A stretch of DNA of 64,000 nucleotides, taken from positions 12,152,001-12,216,000 of the forward strand of contig JBHGNT010000006.1 in assembly GCA_043228905.1 (NCBI GenBank), read 5' to 3'. The notes beneath the pieces were generated by a model that saw only the letters and a program-made list of their open reading frames with translations, was not told where the DNA came from and ran no database searches. Below are positions 23,394 to 34,587 of this stretch, in pieces (position 1 is the stretch's first letter; every line of letters begins with the position of its first letter). Source of the stretch: Azolla caroliniana (Eukaryota; Polypodiophyta). Both the position numbers and the translations under genes were made by a program.

Positions 23394-24335
23394 AGTGCAT
23401 TGTCCAGAACGAGCAAAATGAAAAGTAAACAAGTTAAAAAACATAAGAATGTTTGGATAATATACACATTCATTTGCAAATGTATTAAAATGAATGTTTG
23501 AGCAAACAAATGCATACATTATGTACTATAATTATCATATTAGCACACAAAACTATTAGAAAAATTATATGCACAGAACTCTGGATTAAGAGTCAAGACC
23601 ATGGTTTTTGTGTATCAATAACTCATGGTTTTCCATATATAGAAACTATGGAAAGTACTTTTAATTTAAATTCAAAATTTCATTGAGGCAGAGACACTAT
23701 ATAAATGTGTCCATTTGAACGTAATAGGATCATATATTTTATTCCAAAGAAAACCTTATGGATAGACTATACTAGGTTTCAACAAGAGTTCAATGGTCAA
23801 AGACCACGGTGCTCTCAAACCCAACAATGCATGTCCTCTCGATTCATTAATATATTCCATATTTTCTATGTCAATCTCGTCTTTGTAAATTTGTGTGCGA
23901 GATTTCGAGTTCACGAAACAAAGCTATGCCCACTTAGTGTCACAGATGGAAATCGAACCCCCAACCTCCCATGTCATAACCAATTATAGAGAATGCACCT
24001 TGATAGATAATGTGGTTGTGACATAATGCTTGTACATTTAGGGTAGTTTCTTCATTCTAGAAATCTTTGGAAAGTTATAAAAACTTTTGGAGGATCGTCA
24101 TTCTAGAAACCTCTTCGACTCATTAGTGACCTCTTCCCTCATGTATGCATGAGTGGTTTCAGCTCCAAGGCTACCACATTTCATGTGGGCACAATTAGAG
24201 AGACCATTGGTGATGATTCTATCACGTCAACTCCGACGTAAATCGACAATGCCACAATTAGGGCCGAGTTAACCCCCAATGCTAGTAGAAGCACTTTTTC
24301 AACTAGTAGTTTTTATTAATGGTATACATAAATAA
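23394..24335. other. No recognisable feature
   Basis: AT-rich sequence with short open frames. No element boundary or motif was found, and the LINE 3' end may extend a little into it from the right. Confidence 0.45.
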
Positions 24336-25172
24336 TCATATGTTGTACATAATGCATGGTTTATCTCTTTTTTGGCTCTTCACAAGCATAATCTTTATTT
24401 TAGAGCTATTGACACTTAATTTAGTATGCATGCAAAAAATTTCCAATGCCTTCATAAGCTTTTGTGCATCTCCTAAAGTATTTGCAAAAAGCACTACATC
24501 TACATATAGCAAAAGCATAATCACAACATTCCCAATGGCAACTTCTTCAACACATTCTTCCTTTGCAAACTTGGTAACCATTTCTTCCAATTCATCAATG
24601 CATAGACCAAATAGTGTTGGTGAGAGTGGGCATCCTTGCTTAACACCAATAGTGCTTTTGGAATAATCTGAAAGTTTATCTCTCATGCGCACAGAACATA
24701 TAACCTTCTCATAAATTCGGGAAATTGCAAGCATATATTCACATGGCACCTCAAGTTCTTCCATTCTCCTCCAAAGATGCTCATGAGGTACCATATCAAA
24801 AGCTTTCTTGAAGTCTACAAAGAAACAATATAAACCGTTACCTCTAAGAGGGCTTTCCTCCATTAATACTCGAAGGGTGACAAGGTGATCAATGGTGTTA
24901 TGGTGTTTTCGGAGGCCAACTTGTCCATAAGCTCTCTTACCATTTTTTTCAGCCCACATACTTATCTTTGATTCCATTATACATCCAAACAGTTTTGCCA
25001 TTAATGAGCCAACCATGATGGTTCGATAGTTGTTTGCATTATTTACATCTCCACCTTTATGTAAAGGTTTGATCCAATTTGTAGTCCAATCATATGGCAT
25101 ATGATGTTGCAATGCATCATTAAACATATAGCTTATCCATACATGTGCTTCCTTTCCCATCCATTTGAGCAT
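24336..25172 (-). pseudogene. LINE reverse transcriptase (non-L1-like), dead active site
   Basis: A 278-codon frame reads LINE RT blocks: WIKPLHKGGDVNNANNYRTIMVGSLMAKLFGCIME, GLRKHHNTIDHLVTLR split by short gaps, FVDFKKAFDMVPHEHLW and IGVKQGCPLSPTLFGLCIDEL. The catalytic box reads YVDV instead of YADD, so an Asp needed for metal binding is lost. The sequence stops soon after, at about the usual RT end, without the zf-RVT region of plant L1 elements. It appears to be a lineage different from the L1 at 9753-15800. Confidence 0.8.
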
Positions 25173-25783
25173 TTCAGCCTTTATACATTGAAGATCGCTT
25201 CCTTTCGAGAGGCCAATTTCTTAAGTCCTGTGCATATATCTTCAATTGTAAAGAAGGGAGACATATGTGAAAGAGAACCATAACACATCATCTTTCTAGC
25301 AAGAGATAACTTTTATAAATTCTTACAATGCATATACAAGTCGTAAAGAGTTAAGTCACCATAACTCTCAACACATTTCCCCTTTAGATTTCCCCAAAAT
25401 TTAGCACATGCATGTGCTTTCTCTTGCGTTTGGATAAATTGTTGAGTAACTTCCCATATTCTTCTCTTTCTTTGAATAAGCCTTCTATACTCATGCAAAT
25501 GCTTTTGGTAATTCTCTTTATCCTTAACTACATCCAAAACCATAAGGCACTTTCGAGCTTCACAACATTCTTTATCAAACCATTTTTTCCTAAGTTTCTT
25601 GGTGCATTTCCAAGATGTGCGGTTGGTCGAAAAACATTTGTTTGTACAGGAGAGAATGACTTTCTTGAAAGCTTCCCATTTTCATTCTAGTGTGGGACCA
25701 TGTTGTATCTTTGTCATTTGTAACATATCCTCAACCATCTTGGAATACATGGGCGCTCGCTTAAGGTTCATGCTCAAGTGCGG
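25173..25783 (-). pseudogene. LINE region between endonuclease and RT
   Basis: Frames such as 25313-25543 (RRLIQRKRRIWEVTQQ, AHACAKFWGNLKGK) fit the linker region preceding LINE RT. Frame is lost on both sides. Confidence 0.5.
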
Positions 25784-26613
25784 TTACTTATTATCTTCAA
25801 TAGCCTTCTCACAATCAAACCTATGCATACATTTGAGATCAATACATAAAGGCCTATGATCGGATTCCGGTGTCCATTCACCAAGTGAGAATTTATGTAT
25901 ACGATCCAAAATACCTTCGGAAAGTAGCACATAGTCAATCACACTATTTCCGTTGTGTTTTCTACATGTAAAACCATTAGTGTTGGGCAATAAGGAAATA
26001 CCATTTGCAATAAGCAATTCGATACTATTGCACATTTGTAGGAGTAACTTCCCAAATTGGTCCGCATCTTTTTCATCTTTAGAAGAGTGGTTATACATTT
26101 GCATATCCTCTTGCATCCTTGAGATATGTGGCATGAAAGATTCTTGTGAATCAAGTTGGAAACTTCTTGCACGAGCATTCACGTCACCAAAGACAAGAAC
26201 TTCCCCTTTGGATTTGAAATAAGCAATATCATCTTCTAGATTGGCAAAAGGTTGATCTTTATCCAAACAAGCATAAAAGTTAAAATCTTGATGAGGAATG
26301 TAACATCCAACTACAAAAGTGGGCAAATCATTAGGTGTTTCTATTTTGAGCCATATGTAGCATTTATGTTCATCATTTTTTATGATTGACACATATTTCT
26401 CTATTTCCTTCTTAATCAAACATGCCACCCCTCCTTGTCCTCTTCTTTTTGTCTTGGGTTTTTCTTCCATATCAAAGACTGTATATTATAGTTTCCTAAA
26501 CCTTGAATCCTTTGAGTATCATACTCCCATGTTTCAACAAGAAGTGTGATATCCAAGTCATTGGTATGCCAAATCCCGCATTCCGTGGGTATCCATTGCA
26601 ATTCCAAAAGCAT
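25784..26613 (-). pseudogene. LINE endonuclease domain
   Basis: Reads an APE-type endonuclease: an N-terminal fragment (ECGIWHTNDLDITLLVETW at 26416-26613), then GGVACLIKKEI, VVGCYIPHQDFNFY, LVFGDVNARARSF, NGNSVIDYVLLSEGI and WTPESDHRPLCIDL, which carries the conserved SDHRP motif. It nicks target DNA to prime reverse transcription. One frameshift separates the two pieces. Confidence 0.8.
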
Positions 26614-26654
26614 AGTCGTAAAAGGTGTGGGTTAGTCTCATAGATCACGTGTCC

Positions 26655-27490
26655 CTATTTGCCTACATTTCCATCTTTCGGCACATCCTTAACCTTATTT
26701 TTCAATCTTTCTTCATATGCTTTACGACGAGCATTTTGTTGTGAGATAGTACGATCTTCACTCACAAAGCATTGCATACCTTTGAGGTATACCCAACTAT
26801 TTTCGAGTATGATCCTCCGCTTTGTATCATCTGTCATTGTGCATACAATAGGCCTTTCTCCGGAGTGAGTAACACCATGGTTCCCAACTCGGTGTGCCCC
26901 ATATACATTCACATCTGACAACCCATAATGCATGCTAAAAATTCACCAATGGCTTGTCCAAGGGATGCAGGTGTTTCCATACTCTCTTCTTTAATCCCAC
27001 GAATGACAATGTTCTTTGATCGTTGTTTACGTTCTTTCAATTCTCGGACATCGATGCTTTCTATATTCTTCTCTTGATGCATCACATGCCACATAGATCA
27101 GCCCATGACTTCGTTGTACATACATTTTTCATCTCACTTACATCCCACCTCATCATGTCCAATTTTTCTTCTTTTAATGATTCCTTTAACTCAATCTTGT
27201 TAAGGCGCTCATTTGTTTCGAAAGAAGCTCTTTTACATTCTTGAATCTCTTCTTGAAGTTTTGCAACCACTTGATTAAGATTTTCATTCTCAATGACAAC
27301 AATTTGGAGCTTAGCATTCTCTTTCATTAACGTCCCAATCTCTTCACCTTTCTTGTTTATGGTTTCTTGAAGAGAAATCAAGTGACTCATAAGCATTTTG
27401 TCCATTGCATTGGAATCGAGATTTGTTGGTTATCTCGGCTCATCAATCATACCCCCGAACTTTGCGGCGGCTTTACGAGTGTTTTCCATT
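26655..27490 (-). pseudogene. LINE ORF1 with coiled coil and RRM-like region
   Basis: From a likely ATG near 27490 the product has a coiled coil (27082-27405: EEIGTLMKENAKLQIVVIEN, EEIQECKRASFETNERLNKI), then RSKNIVIRGIKEE (26909-27094), typical of RRM-type ORF1 proteins, then a C-terminal domain (26655-26933: AHRVGNHG, RPIVCTM, WVYLKGMQCFVSEDRTI). This coiled-coil/RRM/CTD layout is best known from animal L1 ORF1p, an RNA chaperone. Plant L1 ORF1 usually has a zinc knuckle instead. Stops and frame changes occur at about 27430, 27080 and 26910. Confidence 0.7.
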
Positions 27491-27740
27491 GTAGGGACAA
27501 ACCCTACGGGAAGAGAGAGACATAGAGAGAGGGAGAGAGAATGTACTTTTCACTCGATTTAGGGCTTCAAAATCTACCTTGCGTTTGAGGAACCATGGGG
27601 CAAAGATGGTTGCGGATGAAAACGCTCCTAACTTCTCACCACGGTAACGGAATTCAGTAAATGAACATTCTTTAGAAATCTCTCTGAAAGAGCTTTCCAA
27701 GGAGCTATAGAACTTAGAAAACGATGGCCAGAGTGAACTT
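27491..27740 (-). other. LINE 5' UTR
   Basis: Sequence preceding ORF1 up to the GA tract. It is open on the minus strand (27473-27700) but without a recognisable domain. Confidence 0.4.
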
Positions 27741-27750
27741 ACAGAGAACT

Positions 27751-27752
27751 TT

Positions 27753-27796
<44 letters not shown>

Positions 27797-27817
27797 AAGA
27801 AAGAAAGAAAGAAAGAT
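27751..27817. repeat. (GA)n/(GAAA)n microsatellite
   Basis: About 20 GA units followed by GAAA units at the 5' edge of the LINE. Confidence 0.95.
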
Positions 27818-28162
27818 ATATTAACGTCTTCTAAGGCCAAGTTTGGCCCATGAGACAATTGGTTTACAACAAAATGAGTATTTATCCAGTCATCATAACT
27901 AAAATAAAATAAAGTAAACATAGAACTTAAGCTAAAAGAGTTCTACTAGTGTACAATATGTGGTATACTTGATAAAAGAAGTGACTTTACACTAAAGGAA
28001 GAGAGAGAGGTGCTCAAAGAAAACTATGCTACATTAACCCTCGAACATCATATACAATTCTTAGTCTCTCACTTATATAGTTACGGTAACTTAGCCCTAG
28101 CTGCGAGGACGTGTTCACACTAGGATACAAGTGGGTAGAGTGGGACTTTTAGCCCAACAAAG
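27818..28162. other. No recognisable feature
   Basis: Unassigned sequence between the LINE and the copia remnant. Confidence 0.4.
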
Positions 28163-29583
28163 ATGTATTACATAATGAGCGCATGTCTATTAAGAGTGCA
28201 CAAACAATGCCAATTTAAGTGGTTGAAACAAACTTTGCAAGACAACAAATTGAGTGCACCTTTACTTGGTAGAACAAGATCAAGCTCTCACCATGCATCC
28301 AATAATTTTGTGGATTATTCCGTTGTTGCAACAGCATGTAATGAGGAGCCACTTACTTTTGAAGATGCATGTGATGATCCACATTGGATGAGTGTTATGC
28401 AATCAGAAATGGATTCCATTCATAAAAATGGTGCTTGGCCGTATTGGTTGCCAAAAGATATGCACAACAATATGGCATTGATTATGAGGAACCTTTTGCA
28501 TCCACTTCATACATGACTACCGTTCGTACCTGATGGAGAGATATAGAAAAAGATAGAGAAGAGAAGAGGAAGAGAAAGGAGGACTGGGTCATGTGATGCA
28601 AAACTTGACATTCTTATGGCTGATTTGTAGCATACTTTTGATGTCACTTATCTTGGTCTTTTGAGCTACTATCTTGGCATCCAGTTTGTATCCGTTGAGG
28701 GGGAATGGATATGCATCAAGGAAAGTATGTTGAAAAACTACTTTAGTGTTTTGACTTTGAGGATTGCAAGCTGGTTTCTACACCTGTGGAGATAGGATTT
28801 AGGTTCTCAGTTGAGGATTCTAGTGATGCATTTGAGACTTCTCTTTATCAGCAAGTTGTGGGATGTCCTATATATGCAGGCAATACAAGGCCAGATATAC
28901 AGTATACAGTTTCCCACTTTAGTCAATTCATGCATAGCCCTGGCACTAAGCATTGGCTAGCAGTGAAACGGGTGTTTCGATATCTTAGAGGCACTTTGAG
29001 CTTGGGTCTCTTTTATGGCAGAGATACTCAGCCATGCTTGCATGCTTTTACAGATAGTGATTGGGCTGGTTGTTACGATACTTGCATGTCCACTCGTGGT
29101 AACTGCTTTTTCCTTGGAAACTCATGTATATCTTGGTTTAGTAAAAAGCAACCTACATTGGCGACATCGAGTTGTGAAGCTGCCTATAGGGCAGTTTTCA
29201 CAGCTCAGTGGAGTGTATATGGCTGAGACGCCTTTTGATGGATCTTTGCATGGAGATTTATGCTGCTACACATATTCTCATAGATAGTCAGAGTGCATTG
29301 GTTGTTGCACGAAATCCTGTATTTCATGCACATACCAAACATATTGAGGTGCATTATCACTATGTGAGAGAGTGAGCGCCTTCATGCAGGAGATATTGAT
29401 TTGGCATATGTGCCTACACAAGGTAATGTGGCAAACATATTCACCAAAGCTCTTCCACAGGAGAAGTTTGAAGCTTTTCGCAAAGCTTTAGGTTTATTGC
29501 CTTGTGGGGGTTTATCTGTCACTCCCTGTATGTGTTCACATCATTCGCTTCAGGGGGGTTTGTTACACTTATGTGTTCCTTGA
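28163..29583 (+). pseudogene. Copia RT-RNase H remnant with RT core deleted
   Basis: The left part (28163-28516) contains EEPLTFEDACDDPHWMSVMQSEMDSIHKNGAW, split here from the RT that should follow. The DVKTAFLHG-to-YVDD stretch is missing, and frames resume as RT C-terminus and RNase H at 28786-29226 (TRPDIQYTVSHFSQFMHSP, FTDSDWAGCYDT, ATSSCEAAYRAV). Distal RNase H words follow (DSQSALVVARNPVFHAHTKHIE, GNVANIFTKALPQEKF) to about 29490. It is a defective copy. Confidence 0.85.
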
Positions 29584-29855
29584 GTAGCTTTGATGTGGAC
29601 CTTTTCCCTATACGTGGGCACTTTTTACTCTAGTGTTGGCTTGAGGTTTTCTCCCCATGTTACCACATACATGCTTCACTCATATGTGGTGTTACTTAGT
29701 ATTTAGGGATATATTTTTCAGCTCTTACCTAAGTTTAAACATTATTCATCAATAGAGAGAGCTATTCCAACCATTATCTTCTCTATGTGAGTGTTGTGTT
29801 TGTACTTCTTGTGTGTGCTTCTTGTGTGTTTGTACACTCCTACACACACCCAACA
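29561..29855 (+). repeat. Probable 3' LTR of the copia remnant
   Basis: Starts TGTTACACTT right after the purine tract CAGGGGGGTT and plausibly ends CACCCAACA. The length of about 295 bp fits copia. No 5' partner is present in the window. Confidence 0.55.
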
Positions 29856-30862
29856 GGATCCTCCTCTGCTTTCATATCTTTGTTAGACACGTACACGGTG
29901 ATAGCTTCCACTACATCAATTTCGAACAACGGAACTATCCTTGGATTTTCCTCGAGGTAGCAGTACACCTTATCATCTACTAATCCGTCCAACATGTGGA
30001 CTCCTACGTATAGTGGTGTCAGTTGCTTTGTGTTGGTCACGTGCTCTTGCGTCAATACCCGAACCTTGGTCTTTCCCCGTTAGAAACTAGTAATGTTCTT
30101 CTGCCAGTTTTGCTTAATGTGTGTGGTTCTCAGCCATGGTCATCCTAGTAGCAAAGGATACGCCCCTGGCGTACTACCACCACAAAAATTTGGAATGGGT
30201 GTCCCCCCATGGCCATTTCAAGATTCCAGATAAGCCTTGTTGGTCGGACTGAACTAGTGTCTTCCATTCATAACTAGAATGGACATGGTTCCCATTCAAG
30301 AATGCCTAATTTATCACATGTGTTGTCACTGATTACATTCGCATCGAAAGCTCCATCAATTATTGTTCCCGACAGTTCCTTTCCTCAGATGATCATCGTC
30401 ACCGTCGGATTATGCTCATCCATCACTGTGGGTCAATCACTTGGATTTGTGAAGTATGTTGGGGCCAACGACGGCTTCTATTGGGTAATGACTGTCGTTA
30501 GTGTTTCCGTGATTTTGGGCACTAATTTAAGTAAGCCGGCTAATGGCAGGGTAATTTGGCATTGGGTCAATGCTTGCTAGGCGGGGTCCTTGTCTAATAA
30601 TTGTATCACTGATTATGACTTTGATTCGGCCGATTGTTGTGCCAAGTCGTGTTGCATCTTTTCCACATTCTGTTGATTCACTTTTTCCACCAATTCCTTC
30701 ACTGCCTTGCGCACTGCCTCTTGTGTGGCCCACTCATCCAAATTCTCTTTTCGGTGTGTCATGACTTGCTAGACCTCAGCCACCTCTACTACCAACATGT
30801 TACTAATGGTGCTTTGCCTTTTTCCTTCTTTGGGCATTGTGGAGCGTAATGCCCATCCTTTC
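29856..30862 (-). pseudogene. Degenerate zinc knuckle/retropepsin gag-pro fragment
   Basis: Minus-strand reading across frames gives a zinc-knuckle tail HCRKDGHYAPQCPKKEKGK (near 30820-30860), then a protease-like stretch GKELSGTIIDGAFDANVIS and CDKLGILEWEPCPF (about 30280-30400). A conserved tail reads QLTPLYVGVHMLDGLVDDKV and RIVPLFEIDVVEA (29840-30055). It resembles aspartic-protease-bearing gag-pro fragments of LTR elements. Stops are frequent. The first knuckle cysteine is lost at the boundary with the LTR on its right. Confidence 0.5.
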
Positions 30863-31281
30863 TGCAATGAGAGAAAACAGCTAGGAATACACATAGTAAG
30901 AGTAAGAGTAAGAGTAAGGGAGACTGAGTGAGCAGACAACAACATATCTATTACACGAAAAGACTCAATACTTACAATTGCGCTCATAGAGCACTTTTTA
31001 TACAATCTTCTAACATAGGCTGACTCAAGTACTAACAAGTACTTGAATGCTCATAACTAAGCATCTGACACTTATTCCCAAAAATATTCCTATTACTATG
31101 AATAGGTGCATCTGCCCTAATGGCCCGTCAGTTCCTGCCAATCTGGTCTAGTTGATCGGCCTTCGTCTGATCCGACTTTTGACTTCTTCAACCGGTCTGA
31201 CCCTAGCCGACTAGCCTTCGTCCAATCTGGCTTCCGTCTTCTTCAACCAGTCGGCCCATGTTGAGCTTGTCTTCTTCAACC
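30863..31281 (-). mobile_element. LTR, family related to 44207-44618
   Basis: On the minus strand it begins near TTGAAGAAGACAAGCTCAAC and runs to TCATTGCA. It shares with 44207-44618 the words GAGCAC-TTTTATAC, GACTCAAGTACT and the terminal GTTGAGCTTGTC. No coding region attached to it is recognised. The boundaries are approximate. Confidence 0.5.
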
Positions 31282-31729
31282 GAGCACAGAGATGACTCCG
31301 GCCTAACCGATTCGGCTGACAACAACATATCATCTCTTTGTATTATCTATATGTTGTTTTCTTTCATTTATTACAGATTCTTTTGTATACGCCTACGCCA
31401 TTATGGGGGAGTGTCGAATATGATAATATAATGGACATATTCACACTACCCCATTGGACAAACTAAAGTAGGCTATATTAGTAATTAGCATAAAGGATAG
31501 TTGCCCTAATTTGGTTAGTATATAACCAACTTGTAACCTAGTTTGTAAGACGATGTTGCCATGTGAATAATACAATTATTGTTGTGTGCTTTATTTTTCC
31601 TCTCTCTACCTTCTTGTTTCTTATAGTTTGTTTTTGTCATCTCCGTTCATCTGTTTAATGTTCAACAACTTGTTGTCTTAATACATAGTGTTGTGTTTTA
31701 CATCGTTATTGTCAACCTTGTTCCCAACA
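31282..31729 (+). mobile_element. 3' end and LTR of copia family B
   Basis: 31282-31411 matches the 3' internal end of E4 in layout (a stretch with CGATTCGGC, then GTATACGCC-like text and the polypurine tract ATTATGGGGGAG). The LTR (31412-31729, 318 bp) begins TGTCGAATATGATAATATAATGG and ends CCCAACA, and is clearly related to the LTRs at 46098, 50340 and 56746. The left part of the element has been lost. Confidence 0.8.
31511..31529 (+). promoter_or_regulatory. TATA box in inverted repeat (family B LTR)
   Basis: TTGGTTA and TAACCAA are perfectly complementary and enclose GTATA. At the same LTR position E4 has GGTCACTATA/TATAGTGACC, so the arms differ in sequence but pair in both. Confidence 0.6.
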
Positions 31730-31889
31730 CGAAGCTCTACCCGCAAGTTTTTTTTTCCTCTTTATCATCTCTATCTACATTTATTTCTTCTTCTTTCTTC
31801 TCCGGTCCATGTAATGAGACCAAGTTTCTACTCATTGTATTTACTTATTTTCTTAATTTGGTGTTGTTTATAATATATCTATATATATA

Positions 31890-32075
31890 TATATATAGCG
31901 ACAAACCTCACATCGATAGACTTCAAAAAGAGTTACAAAGTAGCATAGAAATATTGCAAACATACCAAGAAGACCGTTTTATGTGGATTAAAGTCCTCAC
32001 TACCAAGGACCAGGTAGTATTTCTTGTCATTTGTTACTTTCCCCCAAAAGGATGCCATTATAATATGGCTTGAGA
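31890..32075 (+). pseudogene. LINE endonuclease fragment
   Basis: Reads RFMWIKVLTTKDQVVFLVICYFPPKG, aligned by eye with CYIWLKIE...FVVGCYIPHQ of the LINE endonuclease at 25784-26470. Only about 60 codons are present, and the segment is flanked by a TA repeat at 31873-31898. Confidence 0.5.
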
Positions 32076-32189
32076 GGTGGGGTTAGCAAATCAAGGAGTA
32101 CCATGCAGGCCTAATAGACGAGGAAAATAGGAATTAGAAAAAGCACCCCCTAATACAATCAAGAAAATTAATGTGTGTGTGTGTGAGTA

Positions 32190-32420
32190 TAACTCCTCTG
32201 TAACCGTCTGTGGATGAGGAAGAACTCAAGGTTGTTGTCTTGTTGTTTCTTATTGTACATTCTTCTTACCTTAGTCACTCGTTCGGAGTTTGTGGACTCT
32301 CGTGGTATTTCCCTTTCAGGGTTTCCACGTTAAAAATACTTTTGCCTTTGTGTCAGTGCATCATTTATGTTATTTCCGTTTTCTATCATTCTCATTTGTG
32401 CTTGATAATTGATTGTGGCC
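32190..32420 (+). repeat. Family A LTR 3' fragment, decayed
   Basis: Shares GTAACCGTCTGTGGATGAGG, CGGAGTTTGTGGACTCTCG and TTTCAGGGTTTCCACGTTAA with the 3' half of family A LTRs (63140-63290). No boundaries can be set. Confidence 0.5.
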
Positions 32421-32990
32421 GCTCCCATATTCATCATAACAAACACTCCATTCACTCCTACCTAGCCAAGCCAAACCTCCTACCTTTTCACCCTAGTAAA
32501 TTTGTTAACTACATGGGCCATGCTCCTTTACTCATCATATTATTTTTCACATCCTTATACATCCAATCTATCACATCTTGAAGCCTTTTCCATTATTTTT
32601 CTACTCTTGGACCCGCCACGTCACAATAACATAATGTCACTACGATTTGAAAGTATATATATATACCATGGTAGTGCAAATAGGATTTGAAACCATTTTT
32701 GAATTTTTATGATAATTTTAGCATGTAAGAGAAGAGCATGTATATTGTTGCTATTGTAATTGCACTATGCCACAACAACATAATTGCACTACAATTCTTA
32801 GGATGATTTGAAACCATTTTCAATTCATTATGATACTTTTAGCATATAAGAGAAGAGCATGTATTCAAACGATATAATTAAGTATGCATGAATAAATCAA
32901 GAGGATTATTAAGTATTGTTTTGTTTGTGAAGAACTGTTATCAAACGCAAGTTGTTTTAAGGGATACTTTTGGTTGACATATTGTTATTG
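32421..32990. other. No recognisable feature
   Basis: AT-rich stretch with a short internal repetition: the word GATTTGAAACCATTTT and the following AGCAT.TAAGAGAAGAGCATGTAT text recur about 120 bp apart (32683 and 32809). Confidence 0.4.
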
Positions 32991-34150
32991 AGATTTTCTG
33001 TAAGGATCAACTATTATGGATAGTAGGAGTGTATGCACGAAATGTAGCTAATAAAAGAAGATTATTGTCGTAATCTTTGTTGGCTACTCTTAGAGTTGAC
33101 AAACTAGGACTATTGAGGGGGGATCTCAATCCTTGTTGTGACAATGATTAGTCAACTTCAATGCATTCTATCATGGATACTTTGGAATTACGTGCTTGGG
33201 ATCAAATTATAGGTGAATATCGAGGGACCCTAGTTACATTTTTCATTTCATATATGAGCTAGTTGATTACTCTTTTCTCAAAAATTTGTCTAAAGATGAG
33301 GTGTGCTCTAGATATTTCAAATAATAATGTGTGTAAAGTATCTAGATATTATGGAAGGCAAAATGTAACATGTACTAACTATTTTGATAGAGAGATATAA
33401 GTGCATAGTCAATATCTGGCGAGATGGTGTAGATTCATTGAAAATCCAATCTATTCTATCAAAAACATCAACCATGGATGCAAAAATAAAGAGTAATTAA
33501 CAAATTTGTGAGCATAAGTTGAAGCAAGTGGTTATGGATAATAATTGTCAAAACACATTCTTTCTTCAATTCTCTTCATGAGACCTGTGTTAAATGTACT
33601 ATGGCTAAGAGTATATTTGGGCAATTAGATTATTTTGATCCACATATCATTGTTTGAGAATGTGAGGATCATTTCACGCATTTATTTCATTCAGATTGGA
33701 ATATTCATGAGCATGTCAAATAAGCTACTAACATCTGTGTTTGGGATATAGGAAATCATGTAATTCATTACTTGTGCTCGCCCTTGAGTCGATTACTATT
33801 CGTAAATATGTTCATCAAGGATGCACTTTCAGTCTTTTCTTGTTTGCATGATTAACTGCCCTCTTTTAATACATTTTCATTATTAGTCAGCATTGGATTG
33901 GGTATTAGATGGGATTTCTTTACCATCAAGAAATTCTTGTGTTTAAGCCTTAGTGGATGATCATGTTATACATTTGGGGACACATTCATATATGTTGCAA
34001 AAGTTATGTAAGTGTGCTATCTGTTTGCTATTGTTTCAGATTCAAAATATAAATATGAGGAAATGAAATCTTATTTCATGTACAAAGAAGAACTTAGAGA
34101 AGGTTGGATGGTTAGAGAGTCGACAAATGCATAGTAGAATCATCAACAGT
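32991..34150 (+). pseudogene. Strongly decayed L1-type LINE
   Basis: The plus strand, across many stops, reads endonuclease text (GVYARNVANKRRLL, LRGDLNPCCDND, DTLELRAWDQII), then RT text (KYVHQGCTFSLFLFA near 33800, in place of RQGCPLSPFLFA) and VDDHVIHLGTHS near 33950 in place of the ADD box. It is too damaged for domain borders. It lies downstream of the 7TM gene's end. Confidence 0.55.
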
Positions 34151-34587
34151 GAATGATTGCCACATCTTCTCAGGATATGAGCTCCCACATCACACTGGCA
34201 TTATGTTAAGCACTCGTATATACCAACAGACTATTTCCTTCAGTTATATGATCTTTACACTCAATAATGTCGATAAAGGAAATGGTCGGTCCTACATAGG
34301 GTCAAAAGAATGAAGTATATACAATACAAGGAGGTGTTCAATGAAACACTTTCATTTTTTAGGAAAAAGAAAGAAATCATCGAAATACCTTTCTTCACCA
34401 AGTGTATACGTTATCACTGCAACAAAGAAAGGAAACAAATCAAATGTCATTTAATTTGTCTAGAGAATCAACCCGAAATTTTCACAGCCATAAAATATAT
34501 TGAAAACATTCCAGTATTGATAGGCCCTTACAAGACAGCTTAAAACACGCAATTGCAAAGTATGCCAGGTTAACTTAAAACATTTAA

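Noticed and set aside
30845-30875. Splice-acceptor-like TTTCTCTCATTGCAG before the zinc-knuckle remnant
   Set aside because: It coincides with the edge of an inserted LTR, so it is more simply an insertion boundary than an intron end.
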